A DNA stretch of 64,000 nucleotides from Mixophyes australis (Eukaryota; Chordata; Amphibia; Anura; Limnodynastidae): contig JAVHZZ010000003.1 of assembly GCA_036250195.1 (NCBI GenBank), positions 296,079,565-296,143,564 on the forward strand, written 5' to 3'. Below the pieces are notes generated by a model. It did no database searches and was not told the origin of the DNA. It saw nothing but the letters and a program-made list of their open reading frames with translations. Position numbers and translations under genes: made by a program. Shown piece by piece: positions 1 to 10,402 of the stretch. Position 1 is the stretch's first letter; each line of letters begins with the position of its first letter.

Positions 1-589
1 GTTACTAATAGTCATTAACCAAAAAAAAAACATTACTCTTTCCAATGACATACAATCAGATGTTATTTAATCAAAATGTCTACTCTACATAAAATTCATT
101 TTTACAGTTGCTCAATTGCAAACATGTTCTAGCATGCATACACAGCTCATCACTATCACTCACACCATTTACAGATCAGGTGTAAGTGCTAAGTGATGCA
201 AGAGGAAAACATCTTGATCCCCTAGTGAAAGGGGAAGGGGCCATCAGACACTGGGGCTTACTGGGTATTTCCCCGGGACCCGCCAGGCCAGTTCGACACA
301 GAGTATACATATTATTCTGTAGTGTACACACTATCGTGGTTGAAGGATTTCAACCACACACACGTTTTAGAAAGAATTTCAAAATTGAGGGGAAAAATAA
401 AACATTCCCCATGTTCGCTTATATCAGACATTTAACAAAAGTTCTAATAGGATTTGAAGTCCACAAGTGGCTACTCTAAGCCTCCATTGGCAGCATTACT
501 ATGAAGGAGTGATGGATACTTTGCAATACAAAATATGTAAGGCAAAATAACATGATGTTTTAAACATAGTATAAAGTTCTTATGTCCAA
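1..589. other. Downstream intron, no recognised feature
   Basis: This is AT-rich unique-looking sequence inside the intron that follows the 15.2-kb exon. It contains a 97-codon open frame at 186-479 with no recognisable domain or splice context, which I regard as chance. Confidence 0.5.
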
Positions 590-934
590 TCATCATCATC
601 ATTTATTTATATAGCGCCACTAATTCCACAGCGCTGTACAGAGAACTCATTCACATAAGTCCCTGCCCCACTGGAGCTTACAGTCTAAATTCCCTAATAT
701 AGACACACACAGACACACAGAGAGGGAGAGACTAGGGTCAATTTTGATAGCAGCCAATTAACCTACTCGTATGTTTTTGGAGTGTGGGAGGAAACCGGAG
801 CACTCGGAGGAAACCCACGCAAACACAGGGAGAACATACAAACTCCACACAGATGAGGCCATGGTCGGGAATCGATCTGATGACTCCAGTGCTGTGAGGC
901 AGAAGTGCTAACCACTAGGCCACTGTGCTGCCCA
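590..934. repeat. Interspersed repeat of the GCGCCACTAATTCC / GAGGAAACCCACGC family
   Basis: This begins after a short (ATC)n run with ATTTATATAGCGCCACTAAT. It continues through CTGGAGCTTACAGTCTAAAT and TGTGGGAGGAAACCGGAG and ends in ACCACTAGGCCACTGTGCTG. These phrases are shared by a very abundant interspersed repeat of frogs and fishes that I know from memory but cannot name safely. The copy looks nearly full length. A degraded second copy is at 37195-37352, and its first bases alone recur at 37806-37840. It is not protein coding. Confidence 0.75.
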
Positions 935-2086
935 ATGTATTGTATGTATTATATAGTATATATATAGTCCAATGTATTATATAGTAAGAAAAAAATATTG
1001 ATCGTATTAAAAAACAGAAAAAAACCAAAAGGATGCACTTGAGATAAGCTATTTCTGTAGGCATTCACTGCTATAATTGTGCACTGTGCCAGAAAACATC
1101 AATTAAATTGCTTATCAGAATTTGTGTTTAAATACGACCTGTACTTTGACATGCTGATAAACATCACCATCGCAGGGAAGGTCAGATCTGAGATACAGAA
1201 TATAGATTTACCCAACCTGCTCTGTCCTTGTTAACACTTCAATCTGTGCAACTTTTGTTTTATTATGAAGGAACAAATCATAGTTTGCATTAATACAGCC
1301 AACATGGTAATAAAAATACCAAAACAGTTGATGAAAACACCAGGCGATGTAACACAATCCTTTTGCATAATCTGTAGGTGACAGACTCTTATTGAAATAA
1401 AATACACAAGCATACTATAAATGTTGATATTATGAACCATAGATTAAACATCTTACATATAAAAATTATTGGATTGTCTGTCTGGTTATGCACCGATTAG
1501 GATGAAGCCAAGTGGAGGTGGTCCAGGTCAATCCTGGACAGGTTTAGAGCAGTTTATGTTTATGTCCCTGTTTTATGCAAGTCCTGTTTTCCCACTACAG
1601 CACCTTCCATATCTACGATGAGAACTTCACAGAGACAGCCGATTCAAATGTAGCACTGAGTGAAAGAGAAACATTGTAGTCCAATAGTAAATCCAATAGT
1701 AAATTATCAAAGTTGCTTCCTTAGAAAAATATTCAAATAGCATTACTTCAAAGTATCTTCATAGTTACATTTTACCAAGACAGTATGTAATTATACCGAA
1801 GATCTACAATATCACATTTGCAGAACCTACTATTAAATTTCCCTTAATCCCAAATGATCCTTATAGAAAACCAAACCCATTTCTATATAATGTTATATTT
1901 ATTATGTCCTTGAATGGTAAATTAGATAGTTCCATATATTATACTGTTTATAGACCACAAGACCTTATTTAACTAAGGCATAAGCTAAGTGGTACTTAGT
2001 TTTTACACCCATGTTTGACATACCTCATTTACCCAGATTCCATCTTTTTGCCAGGTACCAGCAGATCTGCTCATATAGCAGGTCTA
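935..2086. other. Downstream intron, no recognised feature
   Basis: AT-rich sequence with scattered stops in all frames. I see no exon, RNA gene or bounded element. Confidence 0.5.
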
Positions 2087-2238
2087 TCTAATATATAAAT
2101 GCTTAGTGGCGACTGTGTGTGGGGAAAAAAAAACCAAGTTGCAACGCCACCTGCTGGGCAGAGTTATACACTGACCTACTAAATTCTTAGTGTGTGTGGG
2201 AAAAAAAAAAATCAAAAAGGGCTGAAATTTGGTAGGGC

Positions 2239-2280
2239 TCAAACTCATTTTCGTGAGGTAATTTTACCTCATGAACACAC
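2239..2280 (+). repeat. 42-bp direct repeat, copy 1
   Basis: It is identical base for base to 2534-2575 and starts TCAAACTCATTTTCG. It includes the palindrome TGAGGTAATTTTACCTCA. Both copies follow a GAAATTTGGTA phrase, so the duplicated unit was probably longer and one copy has since been shortened. Confidence 0.95.
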
Positions 2281-2295
2281 GTGTAGAGGCGTGCA

Positions 2296-2298
<3 letters not shown>

Positions 2299-2349
<51 letters not shown>

Positions 2350-2373
2350 TGTGTGTATGTGTGTGTGTGTGTG
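2299..2373 (+). repeat. (GT)n microsatellite
   Basis: About 75 bp of GT repeat with two GTAT interruptions, inside the Helitron-like segment. It produces a meaningless Met-Cys-Val repeat open frame. Confidence 0.99.
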
Positions 2374-2533
2374 GAAAAAACTATTTTCTCAGAAAGGGCT
2401 CATCCAATTGACCTGAAATTTGGTATACTGACATTATTTGACAAAAAAATTAGAATAGTCAAGTCAGTTAACTTCCATCATCCCCCCATTCCCCCGTGGG
2501 AGGGGTAGTAAAGGCTAAATTTACGAGTTGGGG

Positions 2534-2575
2534 TCAAACTCATTTTCGTGAGGTAATTTTACCTCATGAACACAC
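2534..2575 (+). repeat. 42-bp direct repeat, copy 2
   Basis: Second identical copy of 2239-2280, 295 bp downstream. It follows a longer version of the same leader (AGAAAGGGCTCATCCAATTG, 2392-2411). Confidence 0.95.
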
Positions 2576-2671
2576 ATTAAAAAGGGCACTTGCGTCGGGA
2601 AGTAACGATCTTCCCCTGAGGAGGCCTGGGCTAGGCCCAAATGCATGACAAGAACCTTTTTAAGACCTTAT

Positions 2672-2935
2672 GGGGGTATTCAATTGTTTCTTTTAATGTG
2701 CTAAAACAAAAAAAAAACGAGCGCTCTAAAAATATTACCGTTAATACGGTAATTACTCGCTAAATTTCATCTCGCAGCTCCCTGAGCAGCAAGCTGAAAT
2801 TCAGCCCGCTAGCAGCGAGTAAGTACCGTATTAACTGTTTACGCGCGCAAAATTACCGTATAATATGAAGTTTTTTTCGAGCGCTCGTTTTTTTTTTGTT
2901 TTAGCGCGTTAAAAGAAACAATTGAATACCCCCCC
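2672..2935. mobile_element. 264-bp MITE with long inverted repeats (GGGGGTATTCAATTG ends)
   Basis: The left end GGGGGTATTCAATTGTTTC is mirrored by GAAACAATTGAATACCCCC at the right. The symmetry continues inward through TTTTAA, a tract of A or T and GAGCGCTC, giving arms of at least 50 bp. It has no coding capacity. The ends contain ATTCAATT, a core also seen in the elements at 33174 and 40694. It is probably a deletion derivative mobilised by a DNA transposase encoded elsewhere. The superfamily is not assigned. Confidence 0.88.
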
Positions 2936-3189
2936 AAGTATCTTGATTTGACTAGAATGCATGAGTATCATGCACGGGTTAACTTGTATTATCATATGTT
3001 TCCTAGCATACAGACCTGACCAGTGCAGTGTGAATTAAAATTGAATTGTGATGTTAGGGGAGAGTGGAAGTGGGAAACTGCTGCTATGGTCTTGACACCA
3101 TGACAGCAAGGCAGCAATAATCACAATCTTCTGCATCTACAACTGCCAGGCCTCACTGCAAGCCCCGCAACCTTAGGTTCCTAGCCTCA

Positions 3190-4415
3190 CTCTACTCTGT
3201 GGTCAAAACTATCTTTCTGCACCCTCACTTCCTCTATCACCCCCATTTTACCTTAATTTCATTCAAGTGGGTAACACTTTCTTGCAGTTTCTCTCCAATT
3301 TCACTCCCCACCACAATTGGTACATTGCTACTCCAACTTGACTGCTCCTGCACAATACAAGTCTTTGTTTTACTGTGCCCCCATATGTCTGTGTGTTGTA
3401 CTGTGGCCCTGATGTCTGTATGTACAATACCAGGTTCTGTTTGTCTTAATGTTCTGTATGCTTCTACAGTTGCAATCCTTTTCACTGTTTGAAGCTGTCC
3501 TACATTTCCAACTGCACCTTGTCTGTCTCTAACCATGACTACCCCCCCCCCCCCCCCCCCCCAAACTCCTGTCAGCATCCCCAAATTCTCATTATTCAGC
3601 CTTCCACTTCTCCCTGTACACTTCATCCCTTGGTGATCTCATCAGCTATTTCACCCTCCAATACCATCTCTATGCTGAGGACACCCAGATCTACCTCTCC
3701 TACCCTGATCTCTCCCTTTCACATCTCCAGCTGTCTTCTATTTCCTCTTGGATGTCCCAGCCCTTTCTTAAAACTTAATGCATCAAAACTGAACTAATCA
3801 TGTTCCCACCCTTCTGAGTCCCCTCACCTCCCTGCATCTCTCTGTTGACAACATTACCCTTTCACCTGTCCTGCAGGTCCACTGCCAAGGAGATATCCTC
3901 AAAGCCTCCCTCTTTCAGTCCCCACGTTCAATTCCTCTATATGCTGCATCCGCATTTGTAAAATCTCCAGAATTAGATACTCTCAGCCTGGATGCAACCA
4001 AGACACTCATCCACTTAAGTCATTCATCGCCTGAACAACTGCAACTTTATTCTTTTTGGCCTTCCTTCCTCCTGCATCACCCCACTCCAATCCATCCTCA
4101 ATACCACTGCTGGTCTTATTTTTCCATTCCGCCCCTTTCTGCAGTCCCTACACGGACTCTTTTTCCCCTACAGAGTCCAGTTCAAACGCCTTACCCTCAT
4201 CTATAAAGCCCTCACCCAATCCACTACCCCCCTCCTTATCTCCAACCTCCTCTTCTTCCACACTCCTCACTATTCTGCCATTCTGCCAACAACCACCACC
4301 TCTCCTTATCATCTCCTCTCAACTCCATCTCTGGAACTCTCTCCCTATCAGTCGCTCCACCTCTTTCAAAGGCTTCAAATGTGTTCTCAAAGCCCTTTTT
4401 TTTTTTTTTTTTTAA
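3190..4415 (+). mobile_element. Degraded L2/CR1-like LINE, reverse transcriptase part
   Basis: With frameshifts allowed, the plus strand reads [20 protein letters not shown] followed by [16 protein letters not shown] and then KLNASKTELIMF. This is the palm region of an L2-type reverse transcriptase, in which YADD has become YAED. Further on, LIHLSHSSPEQLQLYSFW and repeated P/L/S-rich pieces match the C-terminal region of the same family. The element is broken by stops, by a run of about 22 C (3541-3562) and by a T-run (4396-4413). It is an old dead copy in an intron, antisense to the host gene. The 5' limit is approximate. Confidence 0.7.
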
Positions 4416-7400
4416 ACCAATGCCTACCAGCTCCAGTGGAAATAGTGGCTTCACCTTAAATTTATAGATTTGGCTGCCTGTGCAAATGCAAGTCTTTTAC
4501 CTTTTTACGGTCTTCTAAAAAGGTGCAAACAAATCCTGCAATAGAAGGTTTGGTGGTGTGCCTCATTAAAATAATGTTATGGCACAATTTCCAACAATTA
4601 CAATTGGAACAAAAGTAAAAATATGCCATATTGCAGCTTGCAAAGAAATAAAACTAGGGTACTTGCTATGGGTGTCTAACAAGACGGATTTGAAAAAATT
4701 TAACAGCATCTTTACCTCCTGTCTCATGCTTACCGCTTACATTACATCAAGTACTGTTTTACTACTGCCTGCGTTGGCCAGTAAATACCAGGCGCAACTC
4801 ACTCACCTTCCTGTGCTGAGAAGGCCAGAGAATGACATCACTAGAACCTTGCCTATGGCCATGACTCTTCCTGACCCACCTGGGCATAGGGGGGCAAGTA
4901 AAAGCTATGGAATGACCATGTAAAGCAACAAGATGGCTAGTCACTGTGTAAACAAGCTCTAGATAAAACAAGAGACTGTTGAATAAACTATATACAATAG
5001 ATTAGTAACTTTATATGAGGAGCACAATATCCTTATAGTAAGCTATATATCCCAATTATATTTAAGTTTGCCAAAAGTAATACAATTAGCAATGTGCATG
5101 AAAAATATGCAGATCATACACTGAAAATACTCTAAGCCTGTTAAAAAAGAACTTGCTAAAATAATGATACTTGGGAAGATTAAACGACCTTACAGCTGAC
5201 AAAAAAATATTAAATCATTGACATGAAGTAAAAGTAAAAATAGCAAAGGTAAAAAAAAAAAAAGAAAAAGAAAAAGGAAAACCACCACAATATAAATCTA
5301 GGTAATTATGAGAAAGCAGCAATCGTCCCTGTCTTATAAATAGACACCATTAGCACACAAGGTTAGGACCTCAGTGGAACAGCATACATTCATAGCACAC
5401 ATCTCGAAAACCACTAGAAATGTTTCTCTGGGTCTTCATTAAAATCAGAAATGACACTCATTTTCTTCTTTCACTAATAGATGCAAGACCATATAGAAAG
5501 GGGCCGATGAATAAACCCACTGACAACTATGTCTAGACACAGATATAATTTTTAACTTCTTGATTTAAAATAAGTTGATAAAAAACGATATTTTATTATT
5601 CTTACTGGAAACCAATAAAAATGAATTATATGTCACATGTTATTTTTGTGAATTTTAGTCTGAAAGAGGTGTTAATGCACCTGGGCCTTAAACATAATCA
5701 GCAATTCAACTAGACAGGTCCTCAAATTAGGTTTGGAAGAGGCGATTGAAAAGGAAATTCTCTAACATTTGGAATATTTTTTCCTTTTTCAAGCTACTGA
5801 TGCCTACTGATTTGCCTCATTCTAACTTGCATAGAAAGAGGGAGAGGTTAGTTCATTTCTGATTTACTATTGAATGAGAAAATGTTAATTCAAGTTGACA
5901 AGGAATACATTCTTGGTTAGCCACAGACTAGGCCAAGAAAGTCTGGTTACTGATAAACTGAATTTATTTTTGAATTGTAGATTTTAGTTATTACAGTTTA
6001 CTCAAACATAGCTTATTTTGTATCCTTGACCAACAGTGCATACTGTCCCTGGTTGCTTTATTGTAACATTGTTTTTAGCTCTCCTCCCAGGTTGGTTAAC
6101 CATACATGGAACAAAATTTAAAACATACAACTTTTGGTCAAGTGGCAAGAGTGGGAGGGGGCATGACGCAGCAAGCCTCATCTCAATTGCATTTTGTTGT
6201 GGGGATGGGGTCAAAAATTACGCAAATTGCCGTAATATCGAGTCATTGAGGCCCCGTCCTGCCTACTACACCGGGATTCAAGAGAAAGCTACCCGAAATT
6301 CGGGTGTATGCTTTGAAAGTATCCCTCCATGAAAGCATACATTTCAAACATTGTATATAAAACTGTCTAATGCCTTTTATGTATTAAGAACTCTATTCAT
6401 TTTTCTTAAAAAAATAATTTTATTGTTGAATTTAAGAATTAATCTCAATTTTTCTAAAACGTTTTATCGGTTGGGTATAGTGATGGGTTAATGGGTATGA
6501 AAGGTGCCGAGATTTAACTATAGAACGGACATGGACTTTAGGGAAATTCAGGTTTCTTCTTTATCAAGCTTGCAAACACCACAGTAATGATGAGTCATTA
6601 TATAGTTACTCTTGAACATAGTAAAATAAACTAAGCATATTTTAAAGGCTTGTTGACATCTACCTGCTGTTACTGCACATTAAAAAGGATGAATGGTTTC
6701 TTTTCCACTAATGCATCGTAACATTTGTAATGCCAAGTGTAACATTGTAGAATGTGCCATAACCTCTAATTTTTCACGCATTGATATACGCCACTAATAC
6801 AAGAGAGTATATTGGTAAAAGTCAAATGCATGAGAAGACCATAAAAATGTGTTAAATCAATAACTAGCTCCAAGCTCAGCGACACCTGTTTAACTGTAAC
6901 GCAGGAATCCTAAGGCGAGCTTAAAAAAGAAATTTATCAAATATTTGTTGTAAAAAAAAATATATATAAATAATCAATAGTGCTAGATATGGCAGAATTC
7001 TTAGCAAAATAAAATGACCCCAAAAATCATTTAAAACTACATATCACTCCGAAACACAAGTTTTGCAGCCCTTCAGATGGACTACAAAGTGATAAAATGA
7101 AACTACTAGTATTTATTTTGAGAATATAAAAATTGTGATTTCTGAATACATTTTATTTCACTTATATACTTAAATATACACGCATTTATGTTGGCAAATA
7201 TTAAGATGCACTATTTTTTTTAATTGTGTTTTAAATAAAATGATTTTAAACACATAAATGACACCGTTTACTTTAGCTAAAAATTATGCCATATCTAGAA
7301 GTATGGATTATATAGGTTTGCAACAAAATCTAGACAGATATACATTTTTAAAGGATTTTCTATATACTAAAACAGTTTTCACTGCTTGGTGTTTTCCATT

Positions 7401-7799
7401 TATATTATATCTTCTTGATATTTATGTGTATTATAAGGTTTTGCATATTTTTAAAATAGCTGATGAGCAGTGAGAACACAATGTTCCATTTTTTGCAGAC
7501 TGATATTCAATAACTAATTTACAAGAAATATTTTGAGTGCCTAGAGATAGATAGATAGATATATCATGAAATTACTGAGCCACCATACTATAATTTTACG
7601 ATAGCTGTATACCTCTCCATATTTAAATGCTTTAGCAACAGTCAACTATATAGACATCATTTTAATCACCTATTTTCTGAAAAGTGCCAAAAAACTATTT
7701 AGAAAATTGATTGAATGTACCCCACAATGACTGTAGAAATTGTCATTGATCATGTCTGGGTAAATTATTTAAAAGCAGCAACCATTTCAACTCAATCCT
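4416..7799. other. Downstream intron, AT-rich, mostly featureless
   Basis: I see no exon here. At 6120-6320 there is a faint resemblance to the CATACTTGCCAACT hAT family (GGGGGCATGACGCAGC, GAAATTCGGGTG), too decayed to bound. An A-rich run lies at 5255-5280 and a short (GATA)n at 7543-7560. The open frame at 7258-7473 is AT-rich chance coding. Confidence 0.45.
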
Positions 7800-10402
7800 G
7801 ACTGGGGTTTCTTGGTCCAAGGATTCTCTGGAGGCACGGATCTCAGTCATCCATAAAGAGGGTAAAGATGTTCATGATTGCGCTAGTTAGCGCCTTATCT
7901 CCCTGCTTAATACAGATGTCAAATTATATGCTAAAATTTTGGCTAATAGATCAAATTCGGTCCTTCCCTCTTGTGCATTACGATCAGGTTGGCTTCATAC
8001 CGGGCCGTCAGGCCAGAGACAATACCAGGCGAGTCGTTGATCTGATTCATATTATTAATACCAGGAAGGTTCCGGCTATTATTCTCTCCCTTGACGCCGA
8101 GAAGGCTTTTGACAGGATCTCCTGGAGCTTTATGTCCCAAGCCTTGTCGGTGTTTAGAATTTCGGGTAGCCTCCTCACTGGTATTCAAGCCCTGTATTCT
8201 CAACCTTCTGTGAGAGTCATGATCAACGGTTCTCCCTCTGACCTTATCACCATATCCAACGGCACTCGCCAAGGGTGCCCTCTGTCCCCCCTCATCTTTG
8301 CCCTCATTATAGAGCCTCTTGCTGCCTCTATCCGAGCCTGTCCGGATATTCGGGGTGTGCGAACGAGATATCTAGAGTAAGCTCTCTCTCTTTGCGGACG
8401 ATGTCCTTTTGACTCTCCTGCAGCCAGAAGAGTCGCTTTCCGGACTCTTCAACATTTTATACCAATATGGGGGCCTTTCAGGTTACAAGATTAATATTGC
8501 AAAATCAGAAGCCCTCCGCTTTAATATTCCCTCCCTAGTTGGACTGGCACTCACCTCCCGTTTTAACTTTTGGTGGCAAAAAAAGAAAAATTAAACTACC
8601 TGGGCCTTTTTGCTAAAATCAAGTCAGAACTTTTCTCCTGGTGCTCATTGATCATCTCGTGGCTGGGCAGGATCATTTCTGTCAAGATGAATCTCCTTCC
8701 TAAGCTCCTTTATTACTTTCAGACCCTTCTTGTTAAGAGTCCCCCTCTCGGATCTTTCATCTATCCAAAAATGTCTCTCCAGATTTATCTGGAACGGTTG
8801 GTCTCCCAGGATTGAAGCTGGCTCTCTTAAAGAGACCCACCAGATGTGGTGGTAGGGGCTTCACAGATTTGAAAATGTACTATTGGGCGGCTCCTTTGAC
8901 CCCCCCCCCCACCTGAGGCACTGTCATGGATTGACATTGAATCCGCCTATCATAAATTTCCAATTCTTTCCTGTATATGTGCTCTCTCAAAACAAGCTAG
9001 ATCTCCCATTACCTCCCATCGTCCCACCTCAATATTCTCAGCTGCGATCTGGGAGACCTGCCGGCCACATCTCAATATTCCGGTGTCCTCTTTCTGTTCT
9101 ACCTCTTTGGGGTAAACTTGCCTTTCCTCCTGGGCTCTCTTCTGGCTTCTATGGTCCCTGGGTCTCTGCGGGAGTTCGATTTGTCGGAGATCTAATATTT
9201 CAAGGTGCCTTTATCTCCTCGGATGATCTACGCTCTAAATATCCAAGTCTCCATCCTAAATTCTACGAATATTTCCAGTTACGACACTTTGTGGGCTCTC
9301 CCCTCGGGGGTGCTCCTTCCCCCTCTCTTGATTTCCCCTTTGAAACCTTATGTCTCTCCTCACCTTTGGGTAGGGGCACTATCTCCTCTATCTGCAGCTT
9401 AAATGTACTCTTACCTCTAGGCGATAGGCATGAGAGGGAGTGGGAGAGGGATCTGCGCCCCCCCCCCCCCTTCCTGGAGGATTATTGGAAAATTATAAGG
9501 GATCAAGTCGCCACCAGCTCTATTTCCACCCTGGTGAAGGAGAATGTATATAAAGTATACTATAGGTGGTACTACACCCCTGACAAACTCCCTTAAATGT
9601 TCCCCTCTAGTTCTCAGTTATGTTGGCAGGGTTGTGGCCAGATGGGATCTTTCTTACATATCTGGTGGACCTTCCCCAAGATTTCCTCCTTTTGGGATCC
9701 AGTTAGGACACTCCTCTCCTCCCTCCTTCCGTGCCCTGTCCGGAAAGACCCATGGTCTTTTCTTCTCTGATGATGAAAGAATCTGCAAAATTGGCTTCCT
9801 ATGTCCTTGCAGCTGTGCGATGCCTAGTAGCCAAGTCTTGGAAACAAGCTGAACCCCCCCACTAAGGCGGCCTTATGATCCTATATTTGGTTTATTGCCC
9901 AGATGGAAAAGATTTTGTGCCACCTACATGATAAGGATGATAAATTTCACCAGATTTGGGCTCCTTCGCTTTACTTATAACCCCTTAGCTTCTGCACCAA
10001 TTTCTTCCTCCTAGGGGAACTCCCCATCTTCATATGTGGTCCGACTCCTGAAGTTGTCCCCCTCTACAGAGTATCTGAGTAGTACTTTCCTTCGAAACTT
10101 TTACTTTATATAAAAAAAAGAGGATAAGGGGAAGAATTTTTTTTCTTCTCTTTCTGTGACGACCAGTGCCTCTCCCCATACTATACTATTATAAAGTGTT
10201 ATAGACGCTTGAGTATTCTAGGTCTAGGTCTAGTCTGATATTTACTACTCACATATTTGTTATATTGACATTTACCCAGGCGGTTTTATTTTCTGTTTTT
10301 ATTTCTGTTTTTTTCTACTCATGCAATATACTAATTGCTGTTTGTTATCTGTATATCATTACTGCTATTCTTCAAAATAAATAGTTAAAAAAAAAAAAAA
10401 AA
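7800..10402 (+). mobile_element. 5'-truncated L1/Tx1-like LINE with reverse transcriptase and poly-A tail
   Basis: On the plus strand the translation starts inside ORF2 at SLEARISVIHKEGKD (about 7830) and passes through the reverse transcriptase blocks. These are LLNTDVKLYAKILANR, QVGFIPGRQARDNTRR, ILSLDAEKAFDRISW, NGTRQGCPLSPLIFALI and the catalytic LSLFADDVLLTL (FADD at 8391-8402). It continues through GGLSGYKINIAKSEAL, PKLLYYFQTLLVK and a C-terminal GSFLHIWWTFPK block near 9640. Several stops and frameshifts, for example an in-frame TAG near 7890 and the frame change near 8380, make it non-functional. The 3' UTR ends AATAAATAG and a run of A (10387-10402). I see no clear target duplication. 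Such elements reverse transcribe their own RNA at the nick in the target DNA. Confidence 0.9.
7868..8380 (+). pseudogene. LINE ORF2 reverse transcriptase fragment (fingers and palm)
   Basis: This is an open stretch of 170 codons carrying the FIPGRQARDNTR, SLDAEKAFDRISW and NGTRQGCPLSPL motifs of the L1-clade reverse transcriptase. These are the nucleotide-binding fingers and first catalytic aspartate regions. The Met at 7868 is not a biological start. The frame is entered from upstream and lost before FADD at 8391, which lies in another frame. Remainders follow at 8409-8594 and 8570-8815. Confidence 0.88.

Larger units (their letters stand above)
2087..2620 (+). mobile_element. Helitron-like non-autonomous element (fragment or deletion derivative)
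   Basis: The 5' side reads A|TCTAATATATAAATGCTT at 2087, which has the A|TC border and TCTA-AATATATAAA look of Helitron 5' ends. The text that follows (CTTAGTGGCGACTGTGTGTG, CAACGCCACCTGCTGG) is a phrase I associate with Helitron-type repeats. At the other end a GGGAAG...CTTCCC hairpin (2597-2615) is directly followed by CTGA, which fits the CTRR terminus, although the next base is G rather than the usual T. Inside are a long GT microsatellite and a 42-bp sequence present twice without a change (2239-2280 and 2534-2575). The 3' boundary is the uncertain part. No RepHel coding sequence is present. Confidence 0.5.

Noticed and set aside
2299..2508. ORF beginning with a Cys-Val repeat
   Set aside because: It is a translated GT microsatellite, not a protein.
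3237..3626. Minus-strand 129-codon ORF
   Set aside because: It overlaps the L2-like LINE and is antisense to its reverse transcriptase. Its Gly run comes from the C homopolymer.
4762..4971. Possible minus-strand exon with a strong donor (AAG|GTGAGTGAG at about 4805)
   Set aside because: No matching tomosyn peptide and no acceptor in phase. A lone donor-like match is expected by chance in 64 kb.
8883..9596. 237-codon ORF, longest in the window, as a host gene
   Set aside because: It lies inside the L1-like LINE, between the reverse transcriptase and the C-terminal IWW block. It is a LINE remnant partly read in the wrong frame.
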